Part shown: positions 1-11,402 of the stretch, piece by piece
Layout of the letters: the number at the start of each line of letters is the position of its first letter
Position numbering within the stretch: position 1 is the stretch's first letter
Notes under the pieces: model-generated
The model's input: the letters and a program-made list of their open reading frames with translations, nothing else
Told to the model about the DNA's origin: nothing
The model's database searches: none
Translations under genes and position numbers: made by a program
Source of the DNA: Rhizobium sp. L51/94
Lineage (GTDB): Bacteria > Pseudomonadota > Alphaproteobacteria > Rhizobiales > Rhizobiaceae
DNA length: 64,000 bases
Direction: 5' to 3'
NCBI RefSeq assembly: GCF_019355555.1
Contig: NZ_CP072141.1
Coordinates: 3,590,001-3,654,000 of the forward strand

Positions 1-1
1 C

Positions 2-382
2 GTTGCAAAGGTGAGGGGAACATCGGACTGCAATGCCGGTACGTCCCAGATCGTCTGCGGACCCTGGCCCCTAGAGATAGGCGAATGGAACGATGTCAAC
101 GTCATGCTGAAGCCAAGCCTGCAGGAAGGCGCAAGCGCCTTGCAAGTCGCCCTCAACGGACGCGCCTGCGCAATTTCCTACACCGGACGCCTCGGCTATC
201 TCGATCACGGCATGCGCGACGAAGACGGGCACCCGTACATCGACGTCCAGCCACGCTTCGGCATCTACAGGGACACCCTGCCCGATCTCATCCAATCCAT
301 CGACTTCGCCGATATTAAATTCTGGTCCACCGACCCTACCGGCGATCCCGCCTGGTCGAAACTGGCAGGATCCGGCAGGTAA
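2..382 (+). CDS. polysaccharide lyase-like protein, C-terminal fragment
   Basis: The reading frame is open from the left edge and ends in TAA at 380-382, so only the last ~126 residues are visible and the true start lies outside the window. The visible part alternates short hydrophobic strands and contains a V-x-L-NGR turn, a KFG/RFGIYR-like element (here PRFGIYR) and a terminal strand reading IDFADIKFW. These are the hallmarks I associate with the jelly-roll domain of heparin-lyase-like polysaccharide lyases (Pfam polysaccharide lyase family PF14099 type). The catalytic part is not visible, so substrate and activity cannot be stated. A GTG at 11 could be read as a start, but nothing before it looks like a ribosome binding site. 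The family assignment is from pattern recognition only. Confidence 0.5.
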   Translation, partial: VAKVRGTSDCNAGTSQIVCGPWPLEIGEWNDVNVMLKPSLQEGASALQVALNGRACAISYTGRLGYLDHGMRDEDGHPYIDVQPRFGIYRDTLPDLIQSIDFADIKFWSTDPTGDPAWSKLAGSGR

Positions 383-564
383 GGAGAGCCGCCGCAAAAG
401 CATTTTTGCTTCACGCTCAGAATGCTCTTGTGGAATTCCTCCTGGCTTGATCCACGACTATCATCGCCAGAGGTGGCACTGGTGGTCTCACGCTGGGGGA
501 TGTCAAATCGGACGGGAGGTCGGCATTCGGAGCTAAGGGAAATAGTGTTTATCGGGTCATCCCC

Positions 565-1035
565 TTAGTTCGGATCTGCCAACTTCAATTTGGCCAGCGC
601 GCTCTTCAGCCCCTTGGGATAGAGTTCAGGGTAGCCATCGCGATCGAGATCGTCAGGGTGGTACCAGCGCGCGACGTTGGGGGTGCCGTCGCTTTCGTGA
701 AAGACGATGTGATCGCCTGTCATGGATTCTTTGAGAGGGAATTTGACCTCGAAGACGAAAATCACTTCATGACCGGGCACGCCGCCAAACGTGTAGAGGT
801 TTTCAAAAACCTGCGGTCCACCGACAATTTCGATCTCGACACCCAGTTCTTCCAGGAACTCACGCTTCAGTGCGACTTCGGAAAGTTCGCCGAACTCGAT
901 ACTACCACCCAGCGGACGAACGCCTGCAACGCGACCTTGGCCGTCTGAAACCTCGGCTGCAAGAAGGCGCCCTTGGTGCCAGACCAGGCCTATTGCCTTC
1001 ACGCTGATTGGCGTCATTGGATGCGATGTGCTCAT
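565..1035 (-). CDS. Nudix hydrolase
   Basis: A 156-residue protein with a complete Nudix box around residues 43-65: G, five residues, E, seven residues, then REFLEELGV, fitting GX5EX7REUXEEXGU. Nudix enzymes cleave nucleoside diphosphates linked to another group, using Mg bound by the REXXEE glutamates. The substrate cannot be read from the sequence. The C-terminal half has the W-Y-x-P-D-D-L element seen in MutT/ADP-ribose-pyrophosphatase-like members. The ATG at 1035 lacks a strong Shine-Dalgarno sequence; an ATG six codons further in is possible. The gene is convergent with the partial gene at the left edge and divergent from the GH94 gene, so it is probably a single-gene unit. Confidence 0.85.
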   Translation of the reverse strand: MSTSHPMTPISVKAIGLVWHQGRLLAAEVSDGQGRVAGVRPLGGSIEFGELSEVALKREFLEELGVEIEIVGGPQVFENLYTFGGVPGHEVIFVFEVKFPLKESMTGDHIVFHESDGTPNVARWYHPDDLDRDGYPELYPKGLKSALAKLKLADPN

Positions 1036-1226
1036 CGTCGATACAATTAGAAGAGTAAATTAACGGCCGCAAGTCGTCGAACCGCGCTCCGGCGGCAGAT
1101 AAAAGACAACCTCCGCCGTTTCCCCGAACCCACTATCCCGCTCATCCCGTTTTGCCGCAGATTTTACTGCGCTTTCTCTGCGGCTTGTGATGTAGTCCCC
1201 GCAGGCCGCAATCAGCGAGAGACATC

Positions 1227-4200
1227 ATGGCATCCGACCTCGACCGTAGTTTCCAGACATCCCGTCGCGAAGATCTTGGCCTTACGACGATCGGCAATCC
1301 GGCCGGCCTCTCGGTATCGGCGCTTGCCAGTGGCGCACTGTTTGCCATCGAGCATCGCGACGCCGCAGGCGTGCAGGTGATGATCAATCAGGTGCTGGGC
1401 TCACCTATCTATGGCGGCATCGGCCGGCTTTATTTGAGAACCGGCGGCCCCGATCCGGTGTTGGCCGAGATCGTCGGCCCGCGCGCAAAGGTTCGCTTCG
1501 CCAGCAGCGACAGCGCATTCTCATGGACCGGCGAAACCGGCGGCATCCGTCACCGCGTCCGCCTCGAGTTGCACCCAGCCGAGCCGATCTGGCTTTGGCG
1601 CGTCTCGCTGGAAAACACCCGCTCTGAACCCGTCGATGCCGACGTCGTGCTGGTCCAGGATATCGGGCTCGGCGACCGCGGGTTTCTGATGAATAGCGAA
1701 GCCTACGCCTCGCAATATATCGACCACCACGTCGCGACGCATGAGCGCTTCGGCCCGGTGATCATGAACCGCCAGAACCTCAAGCAGGGCGGCGGCCACA
1801 TACCGTGGCTGGCACAGGGTTGCCTCGAAGGAGCCGCGGCCTTTGCCACCGATGCGATCCAGCTCGTCGATACCCGCAGGCCGGACGGACAGCTCGTGCC
1901 CGCCTTCGGGGTGGCCCTGCCGAGCGAACGGCGCCAGCACGAGGTCGCCTGCCCGGCGCTCCAGTCGCCACCGATGTCGCTTGCGCCCTCAGCCTCCGGC
2001 AGCGCGACGTTCTTCGGCCTGTTTGTCGCCGATCATCCGGAGGCATCGAGCGATGCCGATCTCGCACTCCTGGCACCGCTGGCGGATCTGCCAACCGCCA
2101 CCACCGGTCCGCTCATTGAGGCGCCACCCGTGCGCAGCCTGGTGCAGGATGCGCTGCTGCTGGCGGCGGCGGCCCTCGACGACGCAGCCGTTGCCAATCT
2201 CTACCCAAACCGTGAGCTGGAGGAACGTGTGGACGGCAAGCTGCTATCGTTCTTCGTGCCCGGCGGTTTTCGGAACCGCCACGTGGTTTTGCTCGAAAAG
2301 GAGCTCCGTGTCGCGCGTCGCCATGGTGCTATCCTGCGCAGCGGACAGAGCATGCTGCCGGACGACAACACGCTGGCGGCAACATGCTGGATGCAGGGCA
2401 TCTTTGCCGCCCAGCTGACCATCGGCAACACCTCCTTCCACAAGCTGTTTTCCGTCTCGCGCGATCCCTACAATCTCACCCGCAACAGCGGGTTGCGGAT
2501 CATGGTCGATACCGGCTCCGGCTGGCAGCTGCTCGGCGTCCCCTCGGCATTCGACATGGGCCTCAGCGACTGCCGCTGGATCTACCGGCTGGCCGACCGC
2601 ACCATCACTGTCTCGGCAGTTGCTGCCGGCGACGATCCCGCCATGCAGTGGACCATCGCCGTCGAAGGCCCGGCCTGCCGCTTCCTTGCCTACGGCCAGG
2701 TGACGCTCGGCGAGCGCGAATACGAGACGAGCGGGCGGATCACCCTCGATGCCGAAGCAAAGCAGGTCACCCTGCAGCCGGATCCGAACTGGCTCTGGGG
2801 GCAGCGCTATCCCGATGCCAGCTACCGGCTGGTGTCATCGACGAAAGACGCCGTCGATGTCGTCGGCGGAGATGAATTGCTCTATATCGACGGTGTCGCG
2901 CGGAACGGACCTTTCATCGCCCTCAGATCGCATGCGACGCAATCGCTGACCTTCGCCGTCGTTGGGTCGATGGTCGATGCCACCGAGGCCGAGCGCCTTG
3001 CCAGCCGATACAAGGCTGGCGTCTCCAAAGCCGCCATGCTCGACCCCGCAGACCGCTTCTGGAAACACGCGACACGCGGCCTCGAAATCACCGGCACCGG
3101 CCCGGATCTAGCAGCCCATGCGGCGATCCTGCCCTGGATGGCCCATGATGCCATCGTCCATATTAGCGTGCCGCACGGGCTGGAGCAGTATACCGGCGCC
3201 GCCTGGGGTACGCGCGATGCCTGCCAGGGGCCGATCGAATTCCTGCTCTCCTACGAGCACGATGCGGAAGCCAAGCAGGTCCTGAAGATCATCTTCGGCG
3301 AACAGTTCCGCGACCGGGGCGACTGGCCGCAATGGTTCATGTTCGAGCCCTACGCCAATATCCGCTCGAGCGAAGCCCATGGCGATATCGTCGTCTGGCC
3401 GCTGAAGGCGCTCTGCGACTATATCGAGGCCACCGGCGACCTCGGGTTCCTTAACGAGACCACGGCCTGGCGCGATGATGGCAGCATGGAGCGGACGCCG
3501 GAGAAGGCATCGATCGCCGACCATGTCGAAAAACTGCTGGCGACAATCCGCACCCGCTTCATCCCCGGCACCAGCCTGATCCGCTATGGCGAAGGCGACT
3601 GGAACGATTCGCTTCAGCCGGCCGATCCGCACCTGCGCGACTGGATGGTCAGCAGCTGGACCGTGGCCCTTCTCTACGAGCAGATCGTCCGCTACGGCGC
3701 GATCATGGAAAGCATCGGCAAGATCGCCGAGGCAAGGCGGCTGAGGACCAGCGCAGCGGCGATGCGCAGCGATTTCAACCGGCTGCTGATCCGCGATGGC
3801 ATCGTCGCGGGCTATGCCATCTTCGATCCCGCCCACGACGGTGTCGAGCTACTGCTGCATCCGGAAGACCAGCGCACCGGCCTGCATTATTCGCTGATCT
3901 CCATGACCCAGCCGATGCTCGGCGGCCTGTTCACCGCAGACCAGCGCCACGATCACAAGGCTCTCATCCGCGACCACCTGCTGTTTCCGGACGGCACCCG
4001 CCTGATGGAAAAACCCGCCACCTATTCTGGGGGTCCCGAGACGCTCTTCCGCCGCGCCGAATCGTCGTCCTTCTTCGGACGTGAGATCGGCCTGATGTAT
4101 GTGCACGCCCATCTGCGCTACTGCGAGACCCTGGTGCTCGACGAAGATGCCGATGGTCTCTGGCTGGCTCTGGCGCTCGCCAACCCGATTGCCGTCACCG

Positions 4201-4529
4201 ACCGTCTTGCGCACGCATCCCTGCGCCAGCGTAACACCTATTTCAGCAGCAGCGATGCCGCATTCCATGACCGCTACAGCGCAGCGCGCGAATGGGATGA
4301 GGTGAAGGCGGGCTCCATTGCCGTCGATGGCGGCTGGCGCATCTATTCGAGCGGCCCGGGCCTCTACACCAAAGGCCTGCTGCAAAACGTCTTCGGCTTT
4401 CAACGGAAAGCGGGCAAGCGTCTCGCGAAGCCGTTGATCTCGTCATCGATCAACGTCTCCCGTATGACCCGGGAAGATATGCCATCGGATAGCGCCACTC
4501 AGGGTATCGAGACCTCAAAGCCGATATAA
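1227..4529 (+). CDS. GH94-family glycoside phosphorylase, possibly 1,2-beta-oligoglucan phosphorylase
   Basis: A 1100-residue protein. The N-terminal ~550 residues are beta-rich, like the sandwich domains of GH94 enzymes. The C-terminal half is the (alpha/alpha)6 catalytic barrel, with EQYTGAAWGTRDACQGP near residues 655-668, followed by DWPQWF, a GDIVVWPLKALCDYI helix and GEGDWNDS. In cellobiose phosphorylases the Asp of the R-D pair is the general acid, which would be D664 here. The family splits beta-glucosidic bonds with phosphate to give glucose 1-phosphate. A single-polypeptide length of about 1100 residues matches the 1,2-beta-oligoglucan phosphorylases better than the ~800-residue cellobiose enzymes. 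That would suit a rhizobium, which makes cyclic beta-1,2-glucan, but specificity is inference. No signal peptide is seen, so it is probably cytosolic. The start ATG follows GAGAGA. Confidence 0.8.
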   Translation: MASDLDRSFQTSRREDLGLTTIGNPAGLSVSALASGALFAIEHRDAAGVQVMINQVLGSPIYGGIGRLYLRTGGPDPVLAEIVGPRAKVRFASSDSAFSWTGETGGIRHRVRLELHPAEPIWLWRVSLENTRSEPVDADVVLVQDIGLGDRGFLMNSEAYASQYIDHHVATHERFGPVIMNRQNLKQGGGHIPWLAQGCLEGAAAFATDAIQLVDTRRPDGQLVPAFGVALPSERRQHEVACPALQSPPMSLAPSASGSATFFGLFVADHPEASSDADLALLAPLADLPTATTGPLIEAPPVRSLVQDALLLAAAALDDAAVANLYPNRELEERVDGKLLSFFVPGGFRNRHVVLLEKELRVARRHGAILRSGQSMLPDDNTLAATCWMQGIFAAQLTIGNTSFHKLFSVSRDPYNLTRNSGLRIMVDTGSGWQLLGVPSAFDMGLSDCRWIYRLADRTITVSAVAAGDDPAMQWTIAVEGPACRFLAYGQVTLGEREYETSGRITLDAEAKQVTLQPDPNWLWGQRYPDASYRLVSSTKDAVDVVGGDELLYIDGVARNGPFIALRSHATQSLTFAVVGSMVDATEAERLASRYKAGVSKAAMLDPADRFWKHATRGLEITGTGPDLAAHAAILPWMAHDAIVHISVPHGLEQYTGAAWGTRDACQGPIEFLLSYEHDAEAKQVLKIIFGEQFRDRGDWPQWFMFEPYANIRSSEAHGDIVVWPLKALCDYIEATGDLGFLNETTAWRDDGSMERTPEKASIADHVEKLLATIRTRFIPGTSLIRYGEGDWNDSLQPADPHLRDWMVSSWTVALLYEQIVRYGAIMESIGKIAEARRLRTSAAAMRSDFNRLLIRDGIVAGYAIFDPAHDGVELLLHPEDQRTGLHYSLISMTQPMLGGLFTADQRHDHKALIRDHLLFPDGTRLMEKPATYSGGPETLFRRAESSSFFGREIGLMYVHAHLRYCETLVLDEDADGLWLALALANPIAVTDRLAHASLRQRNTYFSSSDAAFHDRYSAAREWDEVKAGSIAVDGGWRIYSSGPGLYTKGLLQNVFGFQRKAGKRLAKPLISSSINVSRMTREDMPSDSATQGIETSKPI

Positions 4530-4531
4530 TG

Positions 4532-4567
4532 AAAAAAGGTCCCGCCGGGAGAACTCGGCGGGACCTT
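4532..4567 (-). terminator. intrinsic terminator of glmM
   Basis: A 12-bp stem (AAGGTCCCGCCG pairing with CGGCGGGACCTT) with a short loop. On the minus strand it is followed by a run of six T. It lies just past the glmM stop at 4579. It also lies directly after the GH94 stop on the plus strand, so it may act in both directions. Confidence 0.85.
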
Positions 4568-4578
4568 GGTCTGAAACG

Positions 4579-5931
4579 TCAAGCGGCAGTCCGAACGTTC
4601 GAAATCACGCCGATCAGGTCGTTGACGATGCGCTCGACCTGAACGCGGTCGTCGCCCTCGGCCATCACCCGGATCAGCGGTTCGGTTCCTGACGGGCGGA
4701 TGACGAGGCGACCGTTGCGGGAAAGCTCGCTCTCCGCATCGGCAATCGCCTGCTTGACCTCGATATTTTCCAACGGCCGGCCGCCGGTGATGCGCACGTT
4801 GCGCAGCAGCTGCGGCACAGGTTCGAAGCGGCGGCAGACTTCGCTGACCGGCTTGCCGGAACGCTTGGCACAGGCAAGGATCTGCAGAGCCGCGACCAGG
4901 CCATCGCCCGTCGTGCCATAATCCGACAGCACGATATGGCCCGACTGCTCGCCGCCGACGTTGAAGTCGTGCTGGCGCATGTGCTCGACGACATAGCGGT
5001 CGCCGACCTGCGTGCGGGCCAGCTCAAGACCCTTGTCGCCAAGGAAGCGCTCGAGCCCGAGGTTGGACATGACGGTGGCGACGATGCCTTTGCCGCGCAG
5101 GCGCTGGGTATCGGCCCAGCTCTCGGCAATGACAGCCATCAGCTGGTCGCCGTCGATGACCGAACCGTTCTCGTCGACGATGATGACGCGGTCGGCATCG
5201 CCATCGAGGGCAATGCCGATATCGGCACGCACCTCGTCCACCTTCTTCTGCAGCGCCATCGGGCTGGTGGATCCGCAATTGAGGTTGATATTGATGCCAT
5301 CGGGCTCGTTGCCGATCGTCACGACCTCGGCGCCAAGCTCCCAGAGCACGGCCGGCGCTACCTTGTAGGCGGCACCGTTGGCGCAATCGATGGCGATGCG
5401 CAGGCCCTGCAGCGTCACGTCGCGCGGCAGGGTGCGCTTGGCGTTCTCGATGTAGCGGTCATGGACGCCGTCGATGCGCTTGGCGCGGCCGATGTCGTCC
5501 GATTTCGCCAGCTGAAGGCTCAGGTCCTGGTCGAGCAGGTCCTCGATCTGCATTTCGATATCGTCGGAGAGCTTGTAGCCATCGGGGCCGAACAGCTTGA
5601 TGCCGTTGTCCTTGTAGGGATTGTGGGAGGCGGAGATCATCACGCCGATATCGGCACGCAGCGAGCGGGTCAGCATGGCGACGGCAGGCGTCGGGATGGG
5701 GCCGAGAACGAAGGCATCGATACCGGCAGCCGTGAAGCCTGCCACGAGCGCGTTCTCGAGCATGTAGCCGGACAGCCGCGTATCCTTGCCGATCACGACG
5801 CGATGGCGATGATTGCCACGGCGGAAGATCGTGCCGACTGCGATGCCGACCCGCATGGCAAGATCGGGCGTCATGGGGAAGACGTTGGACTGCCCACGGA
5901 TTCCGTCCGTGCCGAAATAGCGACGCTTCAT
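4579..5931 (-). CDS. glmM: phosphoglucosamine mutase
   Basis: A 450-residue enzyme that interconverts glucosamine 6-phosphate and glucosamine 1-phosphate, feeding UDP-GlcNAc for peptidoglycan and LPS. The N-terminus reads YFGTDGIRG. The active-site phosphoserine loop ISASHNP places the phosphorylated serine at S102, the same number as in E. coli. The Mg loop DGDADR and the C-terminal phosphate-binding RPSGTEP are both present. The frame is open to an ATG at 6000, but the start at 5931 is preferred: GGGAG lies six bases upstream and the protein then begins [13 protein letters not shown] at the family's usual N-terminus. It sits downstream of ftsH on the same strand, the usual rhizobial order. 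A terminator follows. Confidence 0.97.
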   Translation of the reverse strand: MKRRYFGTDGIRGQSNVFPMTPDLAMRVGIAVGTIFRRGNHRHRVVIGKDTRLSGYMLENALVAGFTAAGIDAFVLGPIPTPAVAMLTRSLRADIGVMISASHNPYKDNGIKLFGPDGYKLSDDIEMQIEDLLDQDLSLQLAKSDDIGRAKRIDGVHDRYIENAKRTLPRDVTLQGLRIAIDCANGAAYKVAPAVLWELGAEVVTIGNEPDGININLNCGSTSPMALQKKVDEVRADIGIALDGDADRVIIVDENGSVIDGDQLMAVIAESWADTQRLRGKGIVATVMSNLGLERFLGDKGLELARTQVGDRYVVEHMRQHDFNVGGEQSGHIVLSDYGTTGDGLVAALQILACAKRSGKPVSEVCRRFEPVPQLLRNVRITGGRPLENIEVKQAIADAESELSRNGRLVIRPSGTEPLIRVMAEGDDRVQVERIVNDLIGVISNVRTAA

Positions 5932-6079
5932 AGTGTCTCCCGCAAATTTAAGCGCCTCCCCCACGGAGGCGCGTCCCGACTTGGTTGATGTCCGGGTCAT
6001 CGAATGCGACGCTCATGCCACAGATCGCCGTCTTCATCACGTCAATTAACGCAAAGAACTATCACATGTCGTGACCGAC

Positions 6080-6114
6080 GAAAAAGGCCGGCTCCCGCAT
6101 GACGGGAACCGGCC
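6080..6114 (-). terminator. intrinsic terminator of ftsH
   Basis: GGCCGG-TCCCG pairs with CGGGA-CCGGCC across one mismatch, followed on the minus strand by five T. It lies 25 bases beyond the ftsH stop. It separates ftsH from glmM, so glmM probably has its own promoter in 5932-6079. Confidence 0.85.
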
Positions 6115-6139
6115 TGATGTTATGAACGCTATTTTGAGA

Positions 6140-8083
<1,944 letters not shown>

Positions 8084-8210
8084 TGAACTCCCCAGGGACT
8101 GAAACAGCCCGGCCTTTTGGCGACTGCATTACTTGGCTGCTAACATAGGGTTACGCCGGGCCCTTGCCAAGGCAGTCAGCGCAACCACATGCGATTTCCG
8201 TCAATAACTC

Positions 8211-9515
8211 TTAAAACGGAGGTGACACATAGGCTGACCGACCGAAAGCATTCGCCAGCCGATCCGCGAGAGTGAGATCGAATCGTGTCAAAAAGCGGTC
8301 GAATGGCGCCAGATGCGGTGCAAAACGGACCGGAGAGTGCTCGTAACGCGGGTCTTCATCGTCGAAACGGATTGTTGGCGCCGACGCCGCTGCGCGCATC
8401 GCCGCACCTTTTGGGGTGCTCGCAGCGAAAGCCATCCGCGAAGTTGCGCCGGCTGCGACAATTTGCACCCCGCCATGGCCGTCATTGAAAACCTCGAAAC
8501 GGCCATCCCAGATGCCCCTCGCTCCCGGGGCAAGATGCAGAGCGTCGATGTTGCGGCTTTCGCGCATGAGGAAGAGACCGTTGCGCCTGAGGTCGAAGAC
8601 CACTCCGCCCGCCGTTCGCCGACCGGGCTCGCCGGTGCCGATAAACCCAAGGATACGCTCCATCCTTTCCTGCCCAAGTCCATAAGGCTGGCCGCCGAAG
8701 ATGGCTGCAAGGCAGGAGAGCCCGTAGGCAAACTCGGGCGCTGCAGCATCGATGCCCTCGGGAGAGATGCGGCAGAGCAAACCGCCTTCTATCACGACAG
8801 ACTGTTCCACCCAGCGCGCCGCTGCCGATGACAGATCGGCCTTAGCGCTCCCGCCGCCATCCGATGCCATGAGGTTGCCGGTGGCGAGACCCGCCCGGAC
8901 ACGGACGCGCTCGTAGTGAAGGTCGAGATTGCTCGGGTCGTCGATCCAGCCGATATTTCGTTCGGTGAGAAAAGCCCGAATGTCATTGCGCAGGCAGGAC
9001 AGAAACGGGCGTACCACCCAGATGCGCCGATCGAACAGCACCGCATCGGCAATACCGGTCGCAGAAACCCGCCCTGCCCGCACACGCGCAGTGCGCATCG
9101 CCAGCGTCTCCTGCTGGTCGTCAAGCGTATGGCCGGTGACGATCATGTCGGCTCTGACCTCGGCCGCAACGTCGGCCAGCAGGTCGTAACGGGCCTCGCG
9201 CGCGGCGGCCATGATGCCGGTCGCAGGCTTCTCACCAAGCCAGCGACGCGTGCTGTGGGCGATCCCCAGTTTTAGGCAGAGATTGGCCACGGATTTCGCC
9301 TCGTCGGTCGAACCGGGGCGCAGGTCGTGATCGACGGTGGCAGCGGAAAGCCGGTGCGAGGGGTGGCTGGCACGGATCGCATCGGCAAGAGCTATCAACA
9401 ACCCGGTCGAATCGCTGCCGCCAGAGATAGCGACCAGGATGTGCGAGGGCTGGCGAAGCGATGCCAGCAGGCGGGCTGCAGCGGCCTGGGGTGAAGAGAC
9501 CGGACCGCCGGCCAT
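8211..9515 (-). CDS. tilS: tRNA(Ile)-lysidine synthetase
   Basis: A 434-residue protein with the N-type ATP pyrophosphatase PP-loop SGGSDS at residues 31-36, then VDHDLRPGS and the TGHTLDDQQET segment typical of TilS. The enzyme puts lysine on C34 of the CAU-anticodon tRNA(Ile) so that it reads AUA, using ATP and lysine. The C-terminal half is less conserved. The N-terminal Ala/Gly stretch before the PP-loop is slightly longer than in E. coli. The start lies 11 bp after the cpoB stop, so tilS is probably co-transcribed with the Tol-Pal tail. This is a frequent alphaproteobacterial arrangement. Confidence 0.95.
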   Translation of the reverse strand: MAGGPVSSPQAAAARLLASLRQPSHILVAISGGSDSTGLLIALADAIRASHPSHRLSAATVDHDLRPGSTDEAKSVANLCLKLGIAHSTRRWLGEKPATGIMAAAREARYDLLADVAAEVRADMIVTGHTLDDQQETLAMRTARVRAGRVSATGIADAVLFDRRIWVVRPFLSCLRNDIRAFLTERNIGWIDDPSNLDLHYERVRVRAGLATGNLMASDGGGSAKADLSSAAARWVEQSVVIEGGLLCRISPEGIDAAAPEFAYGLSCLAAIFGGQPYGLGQERMERILGFIGTGEPGRRTAGGVVFDLRRNGLFLMRESRNIDALHLAPGARGIWDGRFEVFNDGHGGVQIVAAGATSRMAFAASTPKGAAMRAAASAPTIRFDDEDPRYEHSPVRFAPHLAPFDRFLTRFDLTLADRLANAFGRSAYVSPPF

Positions 9516-9526
9516 GACCTTGCCGC

Positions 9527-10528
9527 TCAGCAGGCGAGACGTTTTTCTTCGCTGGCGACCTTGGCCACGACGGGCTTGGAAGCCTTTGGATATTTCTTGG
9601 TCACTTCATGCAGCGTCGCGCAGGCCGTGTCCTTCTTGTCGAGGGCAGCGAGCGACATGCCAAGCTTCAGCAACATTTCCGGCGCCTTCTCGGAGGTTCC
9701 GTATTTTTTGTAGGCATTGACGAAAGTCGTCGCCGCATCGTTGTATTTGCCCTGCGAGTACAAGGCTTCGCCCAGCCAGAAATTGGCATCCGGCGAGCGT
9801 GCGCTTTCCGGATAGGTACCGAGATACTGGCGGAATTCTTTTTCGGCGATGGAGTAATCACCCGACAGCACATGGCCATAGGCAGCCTTGTAGGTATCGC
9901 CCTCGTTGCCGAGCGACGCAGTCTTGTCGCCGACGGCAGGCGCCGGGCCAGACCCAACGTCATCCGTATTGACATTGCCGCCGACCGGCTGGCCGTTCTG
10001 GTCGAACTGGATCGAGCCGAGCTGTGCAGGCGGTGGCGCGAGAGTGCTGCCCGCAGCGCGGTTGGCATCGGCACCCTGGGGTGTCTCGATCACCTTGGCG
10101 ACATCGTCGGACTGGCCTGCGCCTGATGTATCCGCTTCGCTCTTCTTGATCGGCGCGCCCGCGGCCGGTGCGACACCCGTGGCGCCACCCTTCTTTTCCA
10201 GCATCTGGAAGCGAATTTCGTTGTCGGCCTGCGCCTTGCGGATGGTCTCCTGCATCTGCAGAAGCTGATAGCTCATTTCCTCGATGCGACCGTTCAGCTG
10301 CCGCATCTGGTCTTCCGCCTGCTGGAGGCGGATTTCCGCGTCGCCGCTCTGAACCATGATCGGCTGCTGCGGCTGCTCGCGCTGCTGCGAGAGCGGCGCC
10401 GGCGGAACCTGGTCGGACGAACTGCGGTCGCCGAGGTGAAGGCCGAACAGGTTCATCGAATAAGCTTCACGTTCCGTGCCGGACAAGGCCACCAGACAAA
10501 CCATGCCTGCGACGACGAGTTTTCTCAT
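9527..10528 (-). CDS. cpoB: Tol-Pal-associated periplasmic protein CpoB (YbgF)
   Basis: The chosen start (MRKLVVAGMVCLVALSG) gives a 333-residue precursor with a clear signal peptide. The ATG at 10591 would put 21 unrelated residues in front of it. Residues ~60-120 form a Gln-rich coiled coil (AEIRLQQAEDQMRQLNGRIEE), matching the trimerisation domain of YbgF. The last ~125 residues are TPR repeats with paired signatures such as YKAAYGHVLSGDYSIAEKEF and ANFWLGEALYSQGKYNDA. In E. coli CpoB links Tol-Pal-driven outer-membrane constriction with peptidoglycan synthesis by PBP1B. It is the last Tol-Pal gene of this cluster, after pal. Confidence 0.93.
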   Translation of the reverse strand: MRKLVVAGMVCLVALSGTEREAYSMNLFGLHLGDRSSSDQVPPAPLSQQREQPQQPIMVQSGDAEIRLQQAEDQMRQLNGRIEEMSYQLLQMQETIRKAQADNEIRFQMLEKKGGATGVAPAAGAPIKKSEADTSGAGQSDDVAKVIETPQGADANRAAGSTLAPPPAQLGSIQFDQNGQPVGGNVNTDDVGSGPAPAVGDKTASLGNEGDTYKAAYGHVLSGDYSIAEKEFRQYLGTYPESARSPDANFWLGEALYSQGKYNDAATTFVNAYKKYGTSEKAPEMLLKLGMSLAALDKKDTACATLHEVTKKYPKASKPVVAKVASEEKRLAC

Positions 10529-10650
10529 AGGTTCGATCCCGTCTCTTTTTGATTCTTGTGCCCAACGGCACCAGCCGGGGATTTTTAACAATTGCCGTCA
10601 AAAAGCAACGGAGTTCGGCCAAAGTGTGGTTGAAAATACAAACCCGCGTT

Positions 10651-10683
10651 GAAAACGAAGAAGGCGACCTCTCGGCCGCCTTC
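10651..10683 (-). terminator. hairpin downstream of pal
   Basis: A 7-bp stem (GAAGGCG / CGCCTTC) with a 10-base loop, followed on the minus strand by TTCGTTTTC. It lies 24 bases past the pal stop and before cpoB. The T-tract is interrupted, so termination may be only partial, allowing some read-through into cpoB. Confidence 0.6.
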
Positions 10684-10706
10684 AAAATCAAGTGATATCG
10701 AAGATA

Positions 10707-11246
10707 TCAGGAGCCGGCGCCGTTGAGAACGGTAACTGCGCGGCGGTTCTGCGACCAGCACGAGATGTCGTCGCAAACGGCGACCGGACGTTCCTTGCCG
10801 TAGGAAATCGTCTTCATGCGACGTGCGGGCACGCCCTTTGAAATCAGATAGTCCTTCGTCGAGGCGGCGCGGCGCGCACCGAGAGCAAGGTTGTATTCGC
10901 GGGTGCCGCGTTCGTCGGCATGGCCTTCGACGGTGATGGCGTAGTTCGGATAGCGGGCAAGCCACTGTGCCTGACGATCGAGCGTCTGGGCAGCATCGGC
11001 GCGGATCGACGTCGAATCGGTGTCGAAGAAGATGCGGTCGCCGACATTGACGGTGAAGTCCTGAGCCGAACCCGGGGTTGCCGAGCCGCCATTGGCACCG
11101 TTGAGGCCAAGATCGCCTGCGTTGTTCGGCAGGTTCTTCTTGGATGCGCAGCCCGCCAAGGACAGGCCCAGGAAGAGGGCAAGCATCATCGGGTTGCGGG
11201 CGAAGCTCTGCATGCGGCTTGTGGCCGAATTGTCAATACGGCTCAT
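10707..11246 (-). CDS. pal: peptidoglycan-associated lipoprotein Pal
   Basis: A 179-residue outer-membrane lipoprotein. The signal sequence ends in the lipobox LAGC, so the mature protein starts at that Cys. The C-terminal OmpA-like domain carries the peptidoglycan-binding signature VEGHADERGTREYNLALGARR. Pal anchors the outer membrane to peptidoglycan and is cycled by TolB and TolQRA at the division site. The ATG at 11246 is supported by AAGGAG nine bases upstream. An internal ATG 11 codons later would also leave a usable signal peptide. It lies between tolB and cpoB, as in the canonical cluster. Confidence 0.97.
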   Translation of the reverse strand: MSRIDNSATSRMQSFARNPMMLALFLGLSLAGCASKKNLPNNAGDLGLNGANGGSATPGSAQDFTVNVGDRIFFDTDSTSIRADAAQTLDRQAQWLARYPNYAITVEGHADERGTREYNLALGARRAASTKDYLISKGVPARRMKTISYGKERPVAVCDDISCWSQNRRAVTVLNGAGS

Positions 11247-11343
11247 GGCCGGTCTCTCCTTACGACATTATCACGGTTGCCAGACTGTAACCGCACGCGG
11301 TTAATGCTGTTTCAACGGTTATGGTTAATTTTTTCTTATAGCG

Positions 11344-11383
11344 TCCCGCCGCATGAAGTCACAGAACTTTTTGCGGCGGGAAG
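11344..11383. repeat. inverted repeat in the tolB-pal gap
   Basis: CCCGCCGC and GCGGCGGG form a perfect 8-bp stem around a ~22-base loop, just downstream of the tolB stop. There is no T-run on the minus strand, so it looks more like an mRNA-stabilising or processing hairpin than a terminator. Confidence 0.5.
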
Positions 11384-11402
11384 TTGCAGGCGTATTTACG
11401 AA

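Noticed and set aside
5932..6000. N-terminal extension of glmM by 23 residues
   Set aside because: The extension is unlike the family, and the internal ATG has a good Shine-Dalgarno sequence and the canonical N-terminus.
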